Positions 1 to 8,586 of a stretch of DNA of 64,000 nucleotides are shown one piece after another (positions within the stretch are counted from its first letter, which is position 1; each line of letters begins with the position of its first letter). A model generated the notes under the pieces. The model did not search any database, was not told where the DNA came from, and worked only from the letters and a program-made list of their open reading frames with translations. Source of the stretch: JALYOK01 sp963840785 (GTDB lineage Bacteria; Pseudomonadota; Gammaproteobacteria; Burkholderiales; JALYOK01); contig CAWJAF010000015.1 in assembly GCA_963840785.1 (NCBI GenBank), forward strand, positions 124,001 through 188,000, given 5' to 3'. The position numbers were made by a program, and so were the translations under genes.

Positions 1-3
1 TAA

Positions 4-492
4 TCAGAGCTTCCGTAGTGCAGCGTCGATGTGCATCGCCAAAGCTTGAGGCGTGTCCGAGATATCTACCAACAAACAATCGGTAGACGCCTCAAGCGTC
101 GCCAGTTGTGAATCCAACAACGCTGGATTCATGTAGTGGCCTTTGCGTTCCGCGAGTCGCTGACGGATTAATCGAGCTTCGCCACTGAGTAATACAAAGC
201 GAACGTCGTCACAGCCGACGCTGAGTCGCTCGCGATAGCTTATTTTCAACGCAGAACATGCAAGCACGGCGCTTCGATGTTGCGTCTGCGCCTGTTTTAA
301 TAGTTCGTTGAGTCGATCGAGCCAAGGCCAGCGATCTCCATCCTGCAAGGGCGTTCCGGCACGCATCTTCGCGACGTTAGCCGGCGGATGATGATCATCG
401 GCGTCGTAAAAATCCATACCGCATTGCGCGGCAAGTAGCTTTCCCACTGTGCTTTTACCAACGCCGGTGACGCCCATTAAAACAACAATCAT
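4..492 (-). CDS. gntK: gluconokinase
   Basis: A 162-residue cytoplasmic kinase that phosphorylates D-gluconate to 6-phosphogluconate, feeding the pentose phosphate and Entner-Doudoroff routes. The P-loop GVTGVGKST lies at residues 7-15, followed by the family signature YDADDHHPPANVAKM near residue 30 and the LACSALK stretch near residue 78. The length fits the GntK family (about 160-175). It lies downstream of trpS on the same strand across a 59-base gap. In related genomes the trpS cluster is often followed by scpA/scpB instead, so gntK at this spot is a local arrangement. The gene is complete; its stop touches the window edge. Confidence 0.93.
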   Translation of the reverse strand: MIVVLMGVTGVGKSTVGKLLAAQCGMDFYDADDHHPPANVAKMRAGTPLQDGDRWPWLDRLNELLKQAQTQHRSAVLACSALKISYRERLSVGCDDVRFVLLSGEARLIRQRLAERKGHYMNPALLDSQLATLEASTDCLLVDISDTPQALAMHIDAALRKL

Positions 493-551
493 CGCTTACC
501 ACCGGGCCTTAGTCTAAAGCGCACGGAAACGCAGCACCAAGAACAGATACG

Positions 552-1753
552 CTAATTGTAGCCAAGTCCCATCGCATCGCGCACATCGCGCATCGTATCT
601 TGCGCCATACGCCGCGCTTTCTCGCAACCATCGGCAATAATATTTTTCACTAACGTTGGGTCTTCCAAATATACTTTCGCGCGCTCACGCATCGGTGCAA
701 GTTCGTCGAGCACGCCTTCAATCACCGGCTGCTTACAATCCAAACAACCGATGCCCGCCGAGGTACAACCGTTGCGCGCCCATTCTTTGGTCGATTCGCT
801 AGAATAAATTTCATGCAATTGCCAGACTGGGCATTTTTCTGGATTGCCGGGATCGGTGCGGCGCACGCGCGCCGGATCCGTCGGCATAGTGCGAATCTTT
901 TTTGCGACGCTGTCGGCATCTTCGCGTAATGTTATGGTGTTGTTGTAGGACTTCGACATTTTTTGTCCATCGAGTCCGGGCATGCGCGAGGCCGCAGTTA
1001 GCAACGCTTCCGGTTCGGCCAAAATCATTTTGCCGCCACCTTCGAGATAGCCGAACAAACGCTCGCGATCGATCATCGCCAGATTTTGCGTCTCTTGCAG
1101 TAGCGCTTTTGCGCCTTCTAGCGCCGCTTCGTCGCCTTGCTCCTGAAATTTATTGCGAAGTTCCTGATATAAACGTGCGCGCTTGCTGCCTAATTTTTTC
1201 ACGGCGTCCAACGCTTTTTGTTCGAAGCCCGGTTCGCGGCCATACAGATGATTGAAGCGCCGCGCCACTTCGCGCGTCAGCTCCACGTGCGGTACTTGGT
1301 CCTCGCCGACCGGCACTTGGTTGGCGCGATAAATCAAAATATCCGCGCTTTGCAACAACGGATAACCCAAAAATCCATAATGCTCAGATCTTTCTCGCTC
1401 AATTTTTCTTGCTGATCCTTATAGGTTGGCACACGCTCGAGCCAACCAAGTGGCGTCATCATTGACAGCAGCAAATGCAATTCCGCGTGCTCCGGCACCT
1501 TCGATTGGATGAACAATGTCGCCTGTGCCGGATCGACACCGGCGGCGAGCCAATCGATGACCATGTCCCAAACATTCGCTTCGATAATTTCGGGCGAATC
1601 GTAATGAGTAGTGAGCGCATGCCAATCGGCGACGAAAAACAAGCACTCGAATTCGTGCTGCAACTTCACCCAATTTTTCAGCACGCCATGGTAATGGCCA
1701 AGATGCAATGCGCCAGTGGGACGCATGCCGGAAAGAACGCGATCAGCGTACAT
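552..1753 (-). CDS. trpS: tryptophan--tRNA ligase (one frameshift)
   Basis: Class I aminoacyl-tRNA synthetase that charges tRNA-Trp. The N-terminal part carries the HIGH-like motif GALHLGHYHG and the C-terminal part has the KMSKS loop (GQKMSKSYNN) and a Cys-containing insert (GCTSAGIGCLDCKQP) seen in long proteobacterial TrpS. The two parts lie in different frames, meeting at about 1378-1382. After ...EKDLS the family reads on as a tyrosine-glycine-phenylalanine-leucine-GYPLLQ run, which is exactly what the second frame gives if one base is missing. The bridged length, about 400 residues, is normal. An essential gene with a single lost base argues for a sequence error, not a pseudogene. It lies 2 bases downstream of the M50-like gene, in one operon with YciO and PHP. 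Confidence 0.93.
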
Positions 1754-1755
1754 AA

Positions 1756-2400
1756 CTATATTCCAAAAAATAACGCAACAAGACTGACAATCAATGTGAC
1801 GAACGGCATCATTAACATGCTCAACATTTTCGTCATCACAAGCAACAAGATAATGATGAAGGCATACGGCTCAATACTCGCGAGCGCCTGACCGTATTGT
1901 TGCGGTAACATCGCGACGGCGATGCGGCCACCGTCCAGCGGCGGAATCGGCAACAGGTTGAATACCGCCAAACCGGCGCTGATGAAAATTCCTGCTTGCG
2001 CCATTGCGGCGAGCGGAACAGCGTAACTGTTCCCATCCAACATCGTTGCAATCTTAAAAATCAGTCCCCAAAAAAACGCCAGTGCGATATTAGCTACGGG
2101 ACCTGCGGCGAACACTTTAATAAAATCGTTGCGCGTTTTGAATGCGCGAAAATTAAGCGGCAACGGCTTTGCCCACCCGAACAAAATGCCACCGGCGAAA
2201 ATCGATACCAGCGGCAATAGGATCGTGCCGATTGGGTCAATATGCGGCACCGGATTTAAGGTCATGCGTCCCGCTGCGTAGGCCGAGTTATCACCACACC
2301 TGCGTGCCATGTAAGCGCGCGCCGCTTCCGGCATCGTGATCGCGAACATCACCGGCAAGATGGAGATCGCCACCTGTTGAATCATTGCGTTGAAATTCAT
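1756..2400 (-). CDS. site-2 protease family (M50) homologue, HExxH missing
   Basis: About 214-residue multi-pass membrane protein of the FtsH-independent 'site-2 protease family' found between yciO and trpS in many proteobacteria. It keeps the family's GRMTLNPVPHIDPIGTI segment and the distal metal-ligand motif NLLPIPPLDGGRI. The first transmembrane segment reads AITMPEAARAYMARRCGD where relatives have an (L)HEAAHGYVA-type zinc motif, so both histidines of HExxH are replaced (by Pro and Arg) while the Glu remains. By family logic it should not bind zinc and may be a pseudoprotease. Five or more hydrophobic segments are visible. The ATG at 2400 is preferred to an upstream in-frame TTG because it clears the yciO stop at 2417. 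Confidence 0.85.
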   Translation of the reverse strand: MNFNAMIQQVAISILPVMFAITMPEAARAYMARRCGDNSAYAAGRMTLNPVPHIDPIGTILLPLVSIFAGGILFGWAKPLPLNFRAFKTRNDFIKVFAAGPVANIALAFFWGLIFKIATMLDGNSYAVPLAAMAQAGIFISAGLAVFNLLPIPPLDGGRIAVAMLPQQYGQALASIEPYAFIIILLLVMTKMLSMLMMPFVTLIVSLVALFFGI

Positions 2401-2416
2401 AGCGTCTTTATTTTTC

Positions 2417-3043
2417 CTAATTAATTCCAAGGCCTTCGATCGCGCCTTTACCTTTGCGCACTAATACCGGCTCGCTCTCGGAAAGATCGATGACTGTGGT
2501 CGGCTCCGACGACAATTCCCCACCATCAATGACCAACTCCACTTGATGTTCAAGCCGCTCGCGAATGTCGTAGCCCACCGTTAACGACGTGACATCGCCC
2601 GGCAGAATCAAGGTCGTGCTGAGCAAGGGTTCGTTCAACTGTTCGAGCAACGCTTGCACTACGCGGTGCGCCGGTACCCGTAGGCCGATGGTGCTGCGTT
2701 TCGGGTGGGACAATCGCCGCGGCACTTCCCGCGACGCACGGAGGATGAAGGTATAGCTTCCAGGGGTATGGGCGCGCAAAAAGCGATATTGTACGTTATC
2801 CACGCGCGCGAACTTCGCGATCTCCGACAGATCGCGGCAAACGAGCGTGAGATGGTGGTGATCGTCGATCTCGCGAATACGGCGCATGCGTTCCACGGCG
2901 TCCTTATCGCCAAGATGACAGCCGAGGGCGTAACCGGAATCCGTTGGGTATACGATCACACCGCCGGCGTGAATCAACTGAACCGCTTGTTGAATCAAGC
3001 GCGGCTGCGGATTATCGGGATGTATAGCGAAAAATTGCGCCAT
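2417..3043 (-). CDS. yciO: YciO / Sua5-YrdC family protein
   Basis: A 208-residue protein of the YrdC-like fold that binds ATP and threonine derivatives; TsaC/Sua5 members make threonylcarbamoyl-AMP for the t6A37 tRNA modification, and the YciO branch is related but weaker and less well defined. Visible motifs are GGVIVYPTDSGYALG near residue 27, the RRIREIDDHHHLTLVCRDL stretch (family KxR...PL region), TPGSYTFILRA near residue 93 and STIGLRVPAH near residue 117. There is no C-terminal Sua5 domain. It follows the PHP gene across a 29-base gap and precedes the protease homologue, in the conserved PHP-yciO-M50-trpS order. Confidence 0.88.
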   Translation of the reverse strand: MAQFFAIHPDNPQPRLIQQAVQLIHAGGVIVYPTDSGYALGCHLGDKDAVERMRRIREIDDHHHLTLVCRDLSEIAKFARVDNVQYRFLRAHTPGSYTFILRASREVPRRLSHPKRSTIGLRVPAHRVVQALLEQLNEPLLSTTLILPGDVTSLTVGYDIRERLEHQVELVIDGGELSSEPTTVIDLSESEPVLVRKGKGAIEGLGIN

Positions 3044-3072
3044 TTAATTCGCGCGAAAAAAGACTCAAATAA

Positions 3073-3914
3073 TTATTGCAGAGAAGGTATCAGGGTCCAA
3101 ACGGGTTTCAACTGCGCAGGCAACGTCGGAATGCGCCCAAGCTGCACGCGGCCATCTTCGTCGCCATGAAAATCCGAGCCACGCGAAGCGTGCAATTCAT
3201 ACTCCAGTGTTAAGCGCGAAAAGCGCTCGATATGCTCCGCGCTGTGGTTACTCGTCACGACTTCTACGCCGCGTCCGCCAAGAGTTTTGAATTCGCCGAG
3301 CAAACGCTTCATCGCATTCGGCCCAATATCATAGCGGCCCGGATGGGCAATAATCGCAATGCCGCCGCTGCCCGTGATCCAGCGCACGGCATCGCCTAAG
3401 CTCGCCCATTCGTGCGGCACGTAGCCTGGCTTGCCGGGCACGAGATATTTTTTGAAGACGGTTTTCACGTCTTTTACGTGACCCGCCTCAACGAGGTACC
3501 GCGCGAAATGCGTGCGGCCGATCATGTCCGGATTTTTCGCGTAGGTCAGCGCGCCTTGCAGCACGCCGCCGATGCCGGTTCGCGCCAGACTCTCGGCCAT
3601 TTTCTCGGCACGTTGCATTCGGCCGGAGCGAATAATTCCAATCCGGTGCGCAAATTCGCCTCGCTCGGATCGATATTGACGCCGACGATATGCAAGGTCT
3701 TGCTGGTCCAAGTCACCGAGATTTCAACGCCGTCGATAAAGCGAATACCATGCGCGCTCGCGGCTTCGCGTGCTTGCGCCAAACCGCCGAGATTATCGTG
3801 GTCGGTCAGTGCCAGCACGTCGACGCCATTGGTCGCGGCGAAGCGCACGACATCGCACGGCGGATGCAATCCGTCGGATATTTCGGAATGACAGTGGAAA
3901 TCGATATTGGGCAT
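3073..3914 (-). CDS. PHP-domain phosphoesterase (RNase AM / TrpH type), one frameshift
   Basis: Metal-dependent phosphoesterase of the PHP family; the YciV/TrpH members (RNase AM) remove nucleotides from 5' RNA ends and hydrolyse 3',5'-nucleoside bisphosphates. The N-terminal half shows the metal motifs FHCHSEISDG and LALTDHDN, the C-terminal half IAHPGRYD, SNHSAEH and SRGSDFHGDED. The halves are in two frames joined at about 3631-3637, where ...NLRTGLE passes into IIRSGRMQRAEKMAE if one base is restored. Bridged length is about 280 residues, normal for the family. It heads the PHP-yciO-M50-trpS run. The ATG at 3914 starts directly with the metal motif, as in relatives. Confidence 0.88.
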
Positions 3915-3952
3915 GGCTATTTGTAACGTTACGACGATGAATCATAGCAGAG

Positions 3953-4002
3953 GTAGGGTGCATTTATGCACCATGGTTTGACGGTGCATAAATGCACTCT
4001 AC
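3953..4002. repeat. palindromic repeat of the GTAGGGTG class
   Basis: A 20-base arm GTAGGGTGCATTTATGCACC at 3953-3972 pairs with its near-perfect inverse (GGTGCATAAATGCACTCTAC) at 3983-4002 across a 10-base loop. It sits between the chemoreceptor stop and the PHP start on the same strand. It could act as a terminator for the receptor but has the same GTAGGGTG arm start as the palindromes near 43.3 kb, so an interspersed repeat is the better reading. Confidence 0.75.
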
Positions 4003-4007
4003 ATTTT

Positions 4008-5403
4008 TTACGAGTCCGACGACGGTAGCAATGATTTGGCAATCGCTCTGAGTTGCCTAGGGTTTGAGACCCGAGTCATCTTTGCAACGTTCGGCGAACC
4101 TATATGTAAGCGAAACGCGCTGACCGCAGCGATGAGTTCTTCCGCCTGCTGTTGCATCGATCGAATCACCTCCGCGGCGTCGGCCAGCAACGCTTGTTGT
4201 TGGCCGGTTCGATCGATTTTGTCGACGGCGGCGCGCACTTGCTCGATATCGCGGCGCTGCTGCGCCGAGGCGGACGCGATTTCCGTCATGATGTCGTCGA
4301 CCGCACGCGCGGCGTCGACAATTTCCGTCATCGTCGCGCCGGCTTTGCCGACGAAATCGCCGCCACGATTGAGTTGATCGACCGATTCGTTAATCAAAGC
4401 AGCGATTTCCTTCGCAGCCGCGGCGCTGCGGTGGGCGAGATTGCGTACTTCCGCCGCGACAACACCAAAGCCTCGGCCTTGCTCGCCCGCGCGCGCCGCT
4501 TCGACCGCAGCGTTCAACGCAAGAATATTGGTTTGAAAGGTAATGCCATCGATAATCGAAACGATGTCGACGATTTTGCGTGAACTGCCGCTGATATTGG
4601 ACATCGTATTCACCGCTTCGCCGACCTCGGCGCCACCTTTGATTGCGACATCGCGCGCCTTCGCCGCCAACTCGCGCGCGCGGCCAGCGTTATCGGCGTT
4701 GCGCGTCACAGTCGTTGCAAGCGCATGCATCGTGGAGCCTGTTTTTTGCAATGCGTCCGCTTGCGCTTCGATGTGCCGCGACAACTCGTCACCGCTCGTT
4801 GATATTTGTTCGGTGTGGTTGCCGATCGATTGCGAAATGCTGCGAATTTTTCCGATCAAATTGCCGAGATTGAAATTCATCTCGCTTAACGCGCTCATCA
4901 CTTTGCCGATTTCGTCGGTGCTTTTGACCTCCACATCCGTCGATAAATCACCCGCCGCCACCAAGTTCGCCACCCGCGCCACGCCTTCCAACGGACGAAT
5001 CACCAGCGCCATCAACATCCAATAAATCGCGCCGCTGATGACAAACACCAACACCAGCATCGCGAAATAAGTCGAATACATAATCGAACGTTCGCGCTGT
5101 TGAACTTGCGCATATTCCGCGCGCTTGGCTTGTAACGCCGTGCGTAACGCCTTGATCTTCGCTTCGTGCGCCGTCTGCGAAGCGGCATCGGCGCGGCCGG
5201 CGCCGAATATCGGCGATGCGCGAATCTTGCAGCGTCTCGAGTTGCTGATGCAGCTCGTCCAGCGACAGCGCATAGCCATTCATGCGATCGAGATAACCGC
5301 CCAACTGAATCAGCCCCAAACCGCGCGTGGCTGCGAGCAACACCATCGCGACGATCAGCAGCAGTGCGAGTTTGGCGCGAACACTGAAATGTCTGAAAAT
5401 CAT
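4008..5403 (-). CDS. methyl-accepting chemotaxis protein (one frameshift)
   Basis: Inner-membrane chemoreceptor. The first transmembrane helix (KLALLLIVAMVLLAA, about residues 11-27) is followed by a short periplasmic section of roughly 80 residues, a second transmembrane helix (FAMLVLVFVISGAIYWML), a HAMP domain (RPLEGVARVANLVAAGDL) and the signalling hairpin with the conserved ITFQTNILALNAAVEAARAG tip and GFGVVAAEVRNLA. The N-terminal stretch and the rest are in two frames that meet at about 5200-5207 (...DSRIADI then FGAGRADAAS), one base out. The sensor region is about half the usual four-helix-bundle size. No CheB/CheR tether pentapeptide is seen at the C-terminus. No other che gene lies in the window. 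Confidence 0.9.
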
Positions 5404-5686
5404 CCTGAACCTTTGCGTTTGAAAAACATTGTCGTGGACGAGAGTACAACTTTACAACACAAATGAATATATCGTCATAAGAATATGATAAATAGTATTT
5501 TATTCGCCTCCAAAAAAGCCATCACGCCACCACCCGCTCCCCGCTTGCCACTGCAACGTCTATGCCCTGAAGGGCGCATGAATAATGGCTCTCCAGGCAT
5601 CGAGAAAGAATCGCGCAGCAAAGTTTGTCCGACGGACGCGCCAACGGGTATCATTTCATTCTTTAATCGATTTCGAGGAAACGGCA
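5404..5686. other. intergenic region upstream of the aldehyde dehydrogenase
   Basis: 283 bases between divergently transcribed genes (chemoreceptor minus, dehydrogenase plus). It begins AT-rich (5450-5510) where both promoters would fit and contains a REP-like palindrome at 5561-5600. No convincing gene was found; the open frames here lack a ribosome-binding site and family features. Confidence 0.6.
5561..5600 (-). repeat. REP-like palindrome (AATATCCA family, copy 1)
   Basis: On the minus strand it reads ATGCCTGGAGAGCCATTATTCATGC followed by the closing arm GCCCTTCAGGGCATA. Arm and loop match the other copies in this window (31838, 46057, 61045), with a diverged loop. Confidence 0.6.
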
Positions 5687-7123
5687 ATGGGTGCGCGGGA
5701 AAATTTTATTGGCGGTGCGTGGGTCGGCAACAGCATGGCGAAACCGAATATCAATCCGTCTAACGTCAGCGACGTGATCGCGGATTACGTTCGCGCCGAT
5801 GAGAAGCAGGCGAACGATGCGATCGACGCCGCTGCGCAAGCCGCCGCCGGTTGGGCTGAATCGACGCCGCAAGTGCGCTTCGACGCGCTGGATAAAATCG
5901 GCACGGAAATTTTGGCGCGCAAACAAGAGCTCGGCGAATTGCTGTCGCGCGAAGAAGGCAAAACTCTGCCGGAAGGCATCGGCGAAGCGACGCGCGCCGG
6001 CCATATTTTCAAATTTTTCGCCGGAGAAGCACTTAGAATCGAAGGCGAAAAAATGGCTTCCGTGCGCCCTGGCCTTGACGTGGAAATCACCCGTGAGCCG
6101 GTCGGCGTCGTCGGCATTATCGCGCCTTGGAATTTCCCGATCGCGATCCCTGCTTGGAAAGTCGCGCCGGCGTTAGCCTACGGTAATTGCGTGATTTTGA
6201 AGCCCGCCGATCTCGTGCCCGGTTGCTCTTGGGCGTTAGCGGAAATAATCAGCCGCGCGGGTTTACCGGCAGGCGTGTTCAATTTGCTGATGGGTTCCGG
6301 CAGCGTTGTCGGCAATGTGATTTTGAATAATCCGAAAGTTAACGCGATCAGCTTCACCGGCTCGGTTGCGACCGGCGGAAAAGTGCTGGAAGCCGCGGCA
6401 AAACGCAAAGCGAAAGTGCAATTGGAAATGGGCGGCAAAAATCCGCTGGTGATTATGGATGACGCCGATCTCGCCACGGCGGTAAACTGCGCGGTACAAG
6501 GGGCATTTTTCTCCACCGGCCAACGTTGCACGGCGTCAAGCCGCATCATCGTGCAGCAAGGCATTCACGATAAATTTGTCGCGGCGGTCATCGAGAAATT
6601 GAAAACGCTAAAAATCGACGACGCATTGAAACAAGGCACGGACATCGGCCCGGTGGTCGATCAAGCGCAACTCGATCAAGACCTGCGCTACATCGACATC
6701 GCCAAAAAAGAAGGCGCGAAACTCGCCTTCGGCGGTGAGTTGTTGCAACGCGAGCACAAAGGTTTTTACATGCAACCGGCGCTGTTCACGGAAACCACGA
6801 ACCAAATGCGCATCAGCCGCGAAGAAGTGTTCGGCCCGGTCGCCAACGTGGTGCGCGTGAAAGATTTCGACGAAGCGCTCGCCGTCGCGAACGACACGGA
6901 GTTTGGTTTATCGTCAGGCATCTGCACGACATCGCTAAAATTCGCCACGCATTTCAAACGCAAAGCACAAGCCGGTATGGTGATGGTGAACGTGCCGACG
7001 GCGGGCGTGGACTATCACGTACCGTTCGGCGGTCGCAAAGGTTCGAGCTACGGGCCGCGCGAGCAAGGGCGTTATGCGGCGGAGTTTTATACGACGGTGA
7101 AGACGGCGTATACCGGCGTTTGA
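5687..7123 (+). CDS. aldehyde dehydrogenase, ketoglutarate-semialdehyde type
   Basis: A 478-residue NAD(P)-dependent aldehyde dehydrogenase. It shows IIAPWNFPIAIPAWK (substrate and cofactor pocket), FTGSVATGGKV (cofactor loop), the general-base Glu in LEMGGKNPLV, the nucleophile Cys in FSTGQRCTASSR and the EEVFGPV motif. The closest named group in feel is 2,5-dioxovalerate (alpha-ketoglutaric semialdehyde) dehydrogenase of sugar-acid catabolism, but the substrate cannot be fixed from sequence alone. The ATG at 5687 has a good ribosome site (CGAGGAAACGGCA) and starts the protein at the usual MGARENFIGG position; upstream in-frame codons overlap a REP-like repeat and were rejected. nadA follows, separated by a dRS3-like repeat. 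Confidence 0.88.
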   Translation: MGARENFIGGAWVGNSMAKPNINPSNVSDVIADYVRADEKQANDAIDAAAQAAAGWAESTPQVRFDALDKIGTEILARKQELGELLSREEGKTLPEGIGEATRAGHIFKFFAGEALRIEGEKMASVRPGLDVEITREPVGVVGIIAPWNFPIAIPAWKVAPALAYGNCVILKPADLVPGCSWALAEIISRAGLPAGVFNLLMGSGSVVGNVILNNPKVNAISFTGSVATGGKVLEAAAKRKAKVQLEMGGKNPLVIMDDADLATAVNCAVQGAFFSTGQRCTASSRIIVQQGIHDKFVAAVIEKLKTLKIDDALKQGTDIGPVVDQAQLDQDLRYIDIAKKEGAKLAFGGELLQREHKGFYMQPALFTETTNQMRISREEVFGPVANVVRVKDFDEALAVANDTEFGLSSGICTTSLKFATHFKRKAQAGMVMVNVPTAGVDYHVPFGGRKGSSYGPREQGRYAAEFYTTVKTAYTGV

Positions 7124-7153
7124 TTTCGAAGAAAATCACAACCCTCACCTCTT

Positions 7154-7226
7154 GTCATTCCCGCGAAAGCGGGAATCCATGTTGACTTTCAAAGGCCAAA
7201 TGGATTCCCGCCTACGCGGGAATGAC
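7154..7226. repeat. dRS3-like inverted repeat (ATTCCCGC element)
   Basis: GTCATTCCCGCGAAAGCGGG at 7154-7173 is answered by an inverted copy (TGGATTCCCGCCTACGCGGG then AATGAC) ending at 7226. Each arm is itself a hairpin. It resembles Neisseria dRS3 and similar beta-proteobacterial elements. Further, more diverged copies lie at 36850, 46117 and 52421. Confidence 0.85.
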
Positions 7227-7253
7227 ACAAATAAATGCAATAGGAATTGAATC

Positions 7254-8336
7254 ATGGCCACATCCCTGTCTCCCATCCGCGTTCGCTTCGAACACCCAAA
7301 CCTCGCCACGGCCGAAGCCTGGGCCAAAGCGCCCGTCGAGCCGAATAAGAAAGAACGCGGCGAACTCAAAACGCGCATCAAGGCAATGTTGAATGCGCAA
7401 GACGCCGTCCTCGTCGCGCACTATTACGTGCATGGCGACTTGCAAGATCTCGCTGAAGAAACCGGCGGTGTGGTTTCCGATTCATTGGAAATGGCGCGCT
7501 TCAGTTACAACCATCCCGCCAAAACGGTGATTGTTTGCGGCGTGCGTTTTATGGGTGAAACGGCAAAAATTTTGAATCCGGAAAAGCGCGTGCTAATGCC
7601 CGATCTGGAAGCAGAATGTTCGCTCGATCTCGGTTGCCCGCCCGATCAGTTCGCCGCGTTTTGTGATGCGCATCCCGATCGCACCGTCGTCGTCTATGCC
7701 AACACCAGCGCAGCGGTCAAAGCCCGCGCCGATTGGATGGTCACCTCCAGCATCGCGGAAAAAATCGTCAAGCACTTGCACGATCAAGGCAAAAAGATTT
7801 TATTCGCGCCGGACAAACACCTCGGCGAATACATCCAAAAACAAACCGGCGCCGACATGTTGTTGTGGCAAGGCTCGTGCGTCGTCCACAACGAATTCAA
7901 AGCCAAGCAACTCGCGGAAATGAAGGTGCAACATCCGAACGCGAAAGTCTTGGTCCATCCCGAATCGCCGGACGACGTGATTCGCCTCGCCGATTCTGTC
8001 GGCTCTACGACAGGCATCATCCAAGCCGCACAACGCTCCAGCGCGAAGGAATTCATCGTCGCAACCGACAACGGCATCCTGCATAAAATGAAAAAGTTAA
8101 TGCCGGAAAAGAACTTCATCGAAGCGCCAACCGCCGGCTACGCTGCCACCTGCCAGAGTTGCGGTCACTGCCCGTGGATGGCGATGAATGGCCTAAAAAA
8201 CCTCGCAGCGGTGTTAGAAACCGGCAAAAATGAAATTCACATCGACGCAGAAATCAGCCGTAAGGCGAAGCTGTGTATTACGCGGATGTTGGATTTTGCG
8301 AAAACGGCGAAGGCCAGGACAGAAGGGAATGCGTAG
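7254..8336 (+). CDS. nadA: quinolinate synthase
   Basis: A 360-residue cytoplasmic 4Fe-4S enzyme that condenses iminoaspartate with dihydroxyacetone phosphate to quinolinate in de novo NAD synthesis. Landmarks are LVAHYYVHGDLQDLAEETGG (substrate site, near residue 55), CGVRFMGETAKILNPEK, VYANTSAAVKA, LLWQGSCVVHNEF and the C-terminal CQSCGHCPWMAMN. The three cluster-ligand cysteines of the family are present (in ECSLDLGCP, GSCVVH and CQSCGHC regions). Length and start agree with NadA of proteobacteria; a ribosome site (AGGAATTG) precedes the ATG. nadB and nadC are not in the window. Confidence 0.96.
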   Translation: MATSLSPIRVRFEHPNLATAEAWAKAPVEPNKKERGELKTRIKAMLNAQDAVLVAHYYVHGDLQDLAEETGGVVSDSLEMARFSYNHPAKTVIVCGVRFMGETAKILNPEKRVLMPDLEAECSLDLGCPPDQFAAFCDAHPDRTVVVYANTSAAVKARADWMVTSSIAEKIVKHLHDQGKKILFAPDKHLGEYIQKQTGADMLLWQGSCVVHNEFKAKQLAEMKVQHPNAKVLVHPESPDDVIRLADSVGSTTGIIQAAQRSSAKEFIVATDNGILHKMKKLMPEKNFIEAPTAGYAATCQSCGHCPWMAMNGLKNLAAVLETGKNEIHIDAEISRKAKLCITRMLDFAKTAKARTEGNA

Positions 8337-8586
8337 CGTTCATTGACGCTAAACTAATTGGAATCCCGTCATTGCGAGCGGCCTCTATAGGCGCGGCCAA
8401 TACTCCACGGATCATGAACCGCCAGCGTTCTTGCTTTCTCCTCCGCATGTCATCCTTCGCGTTGCTCAGGGATGACATATTAAATACCTCGGAACTCTGC
8501 ATGTATAGTGGCTCTCAGGGCATCTCTTGGCAGAAAATAGGCAGATGGCGAAGAACTTCAAGGTGCCTTTGTAGTACATCATCGGG
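8337..8586. other. convergent intergenic region after nadA
   Basis: 250 bases between nadA (plus) and the di-haem oxidoreductase (minus). It holds a hairpin, ATGTCATCC at 8448-8456 with GGGATGACAT at 8470-8479, that could end either transcript, and a fragment resembling the REP-like family near 8508-8525 (GGCTCTCAGGGCATCTC). No gene was found. Confidence 0.55.

Noticed and set aside
552..1753. trpS as a pseudogene
   Set aside because: A single missing base in an otherwise perfect essential gene, with the same kind of change in many neighbours, is better explained by sequence error.
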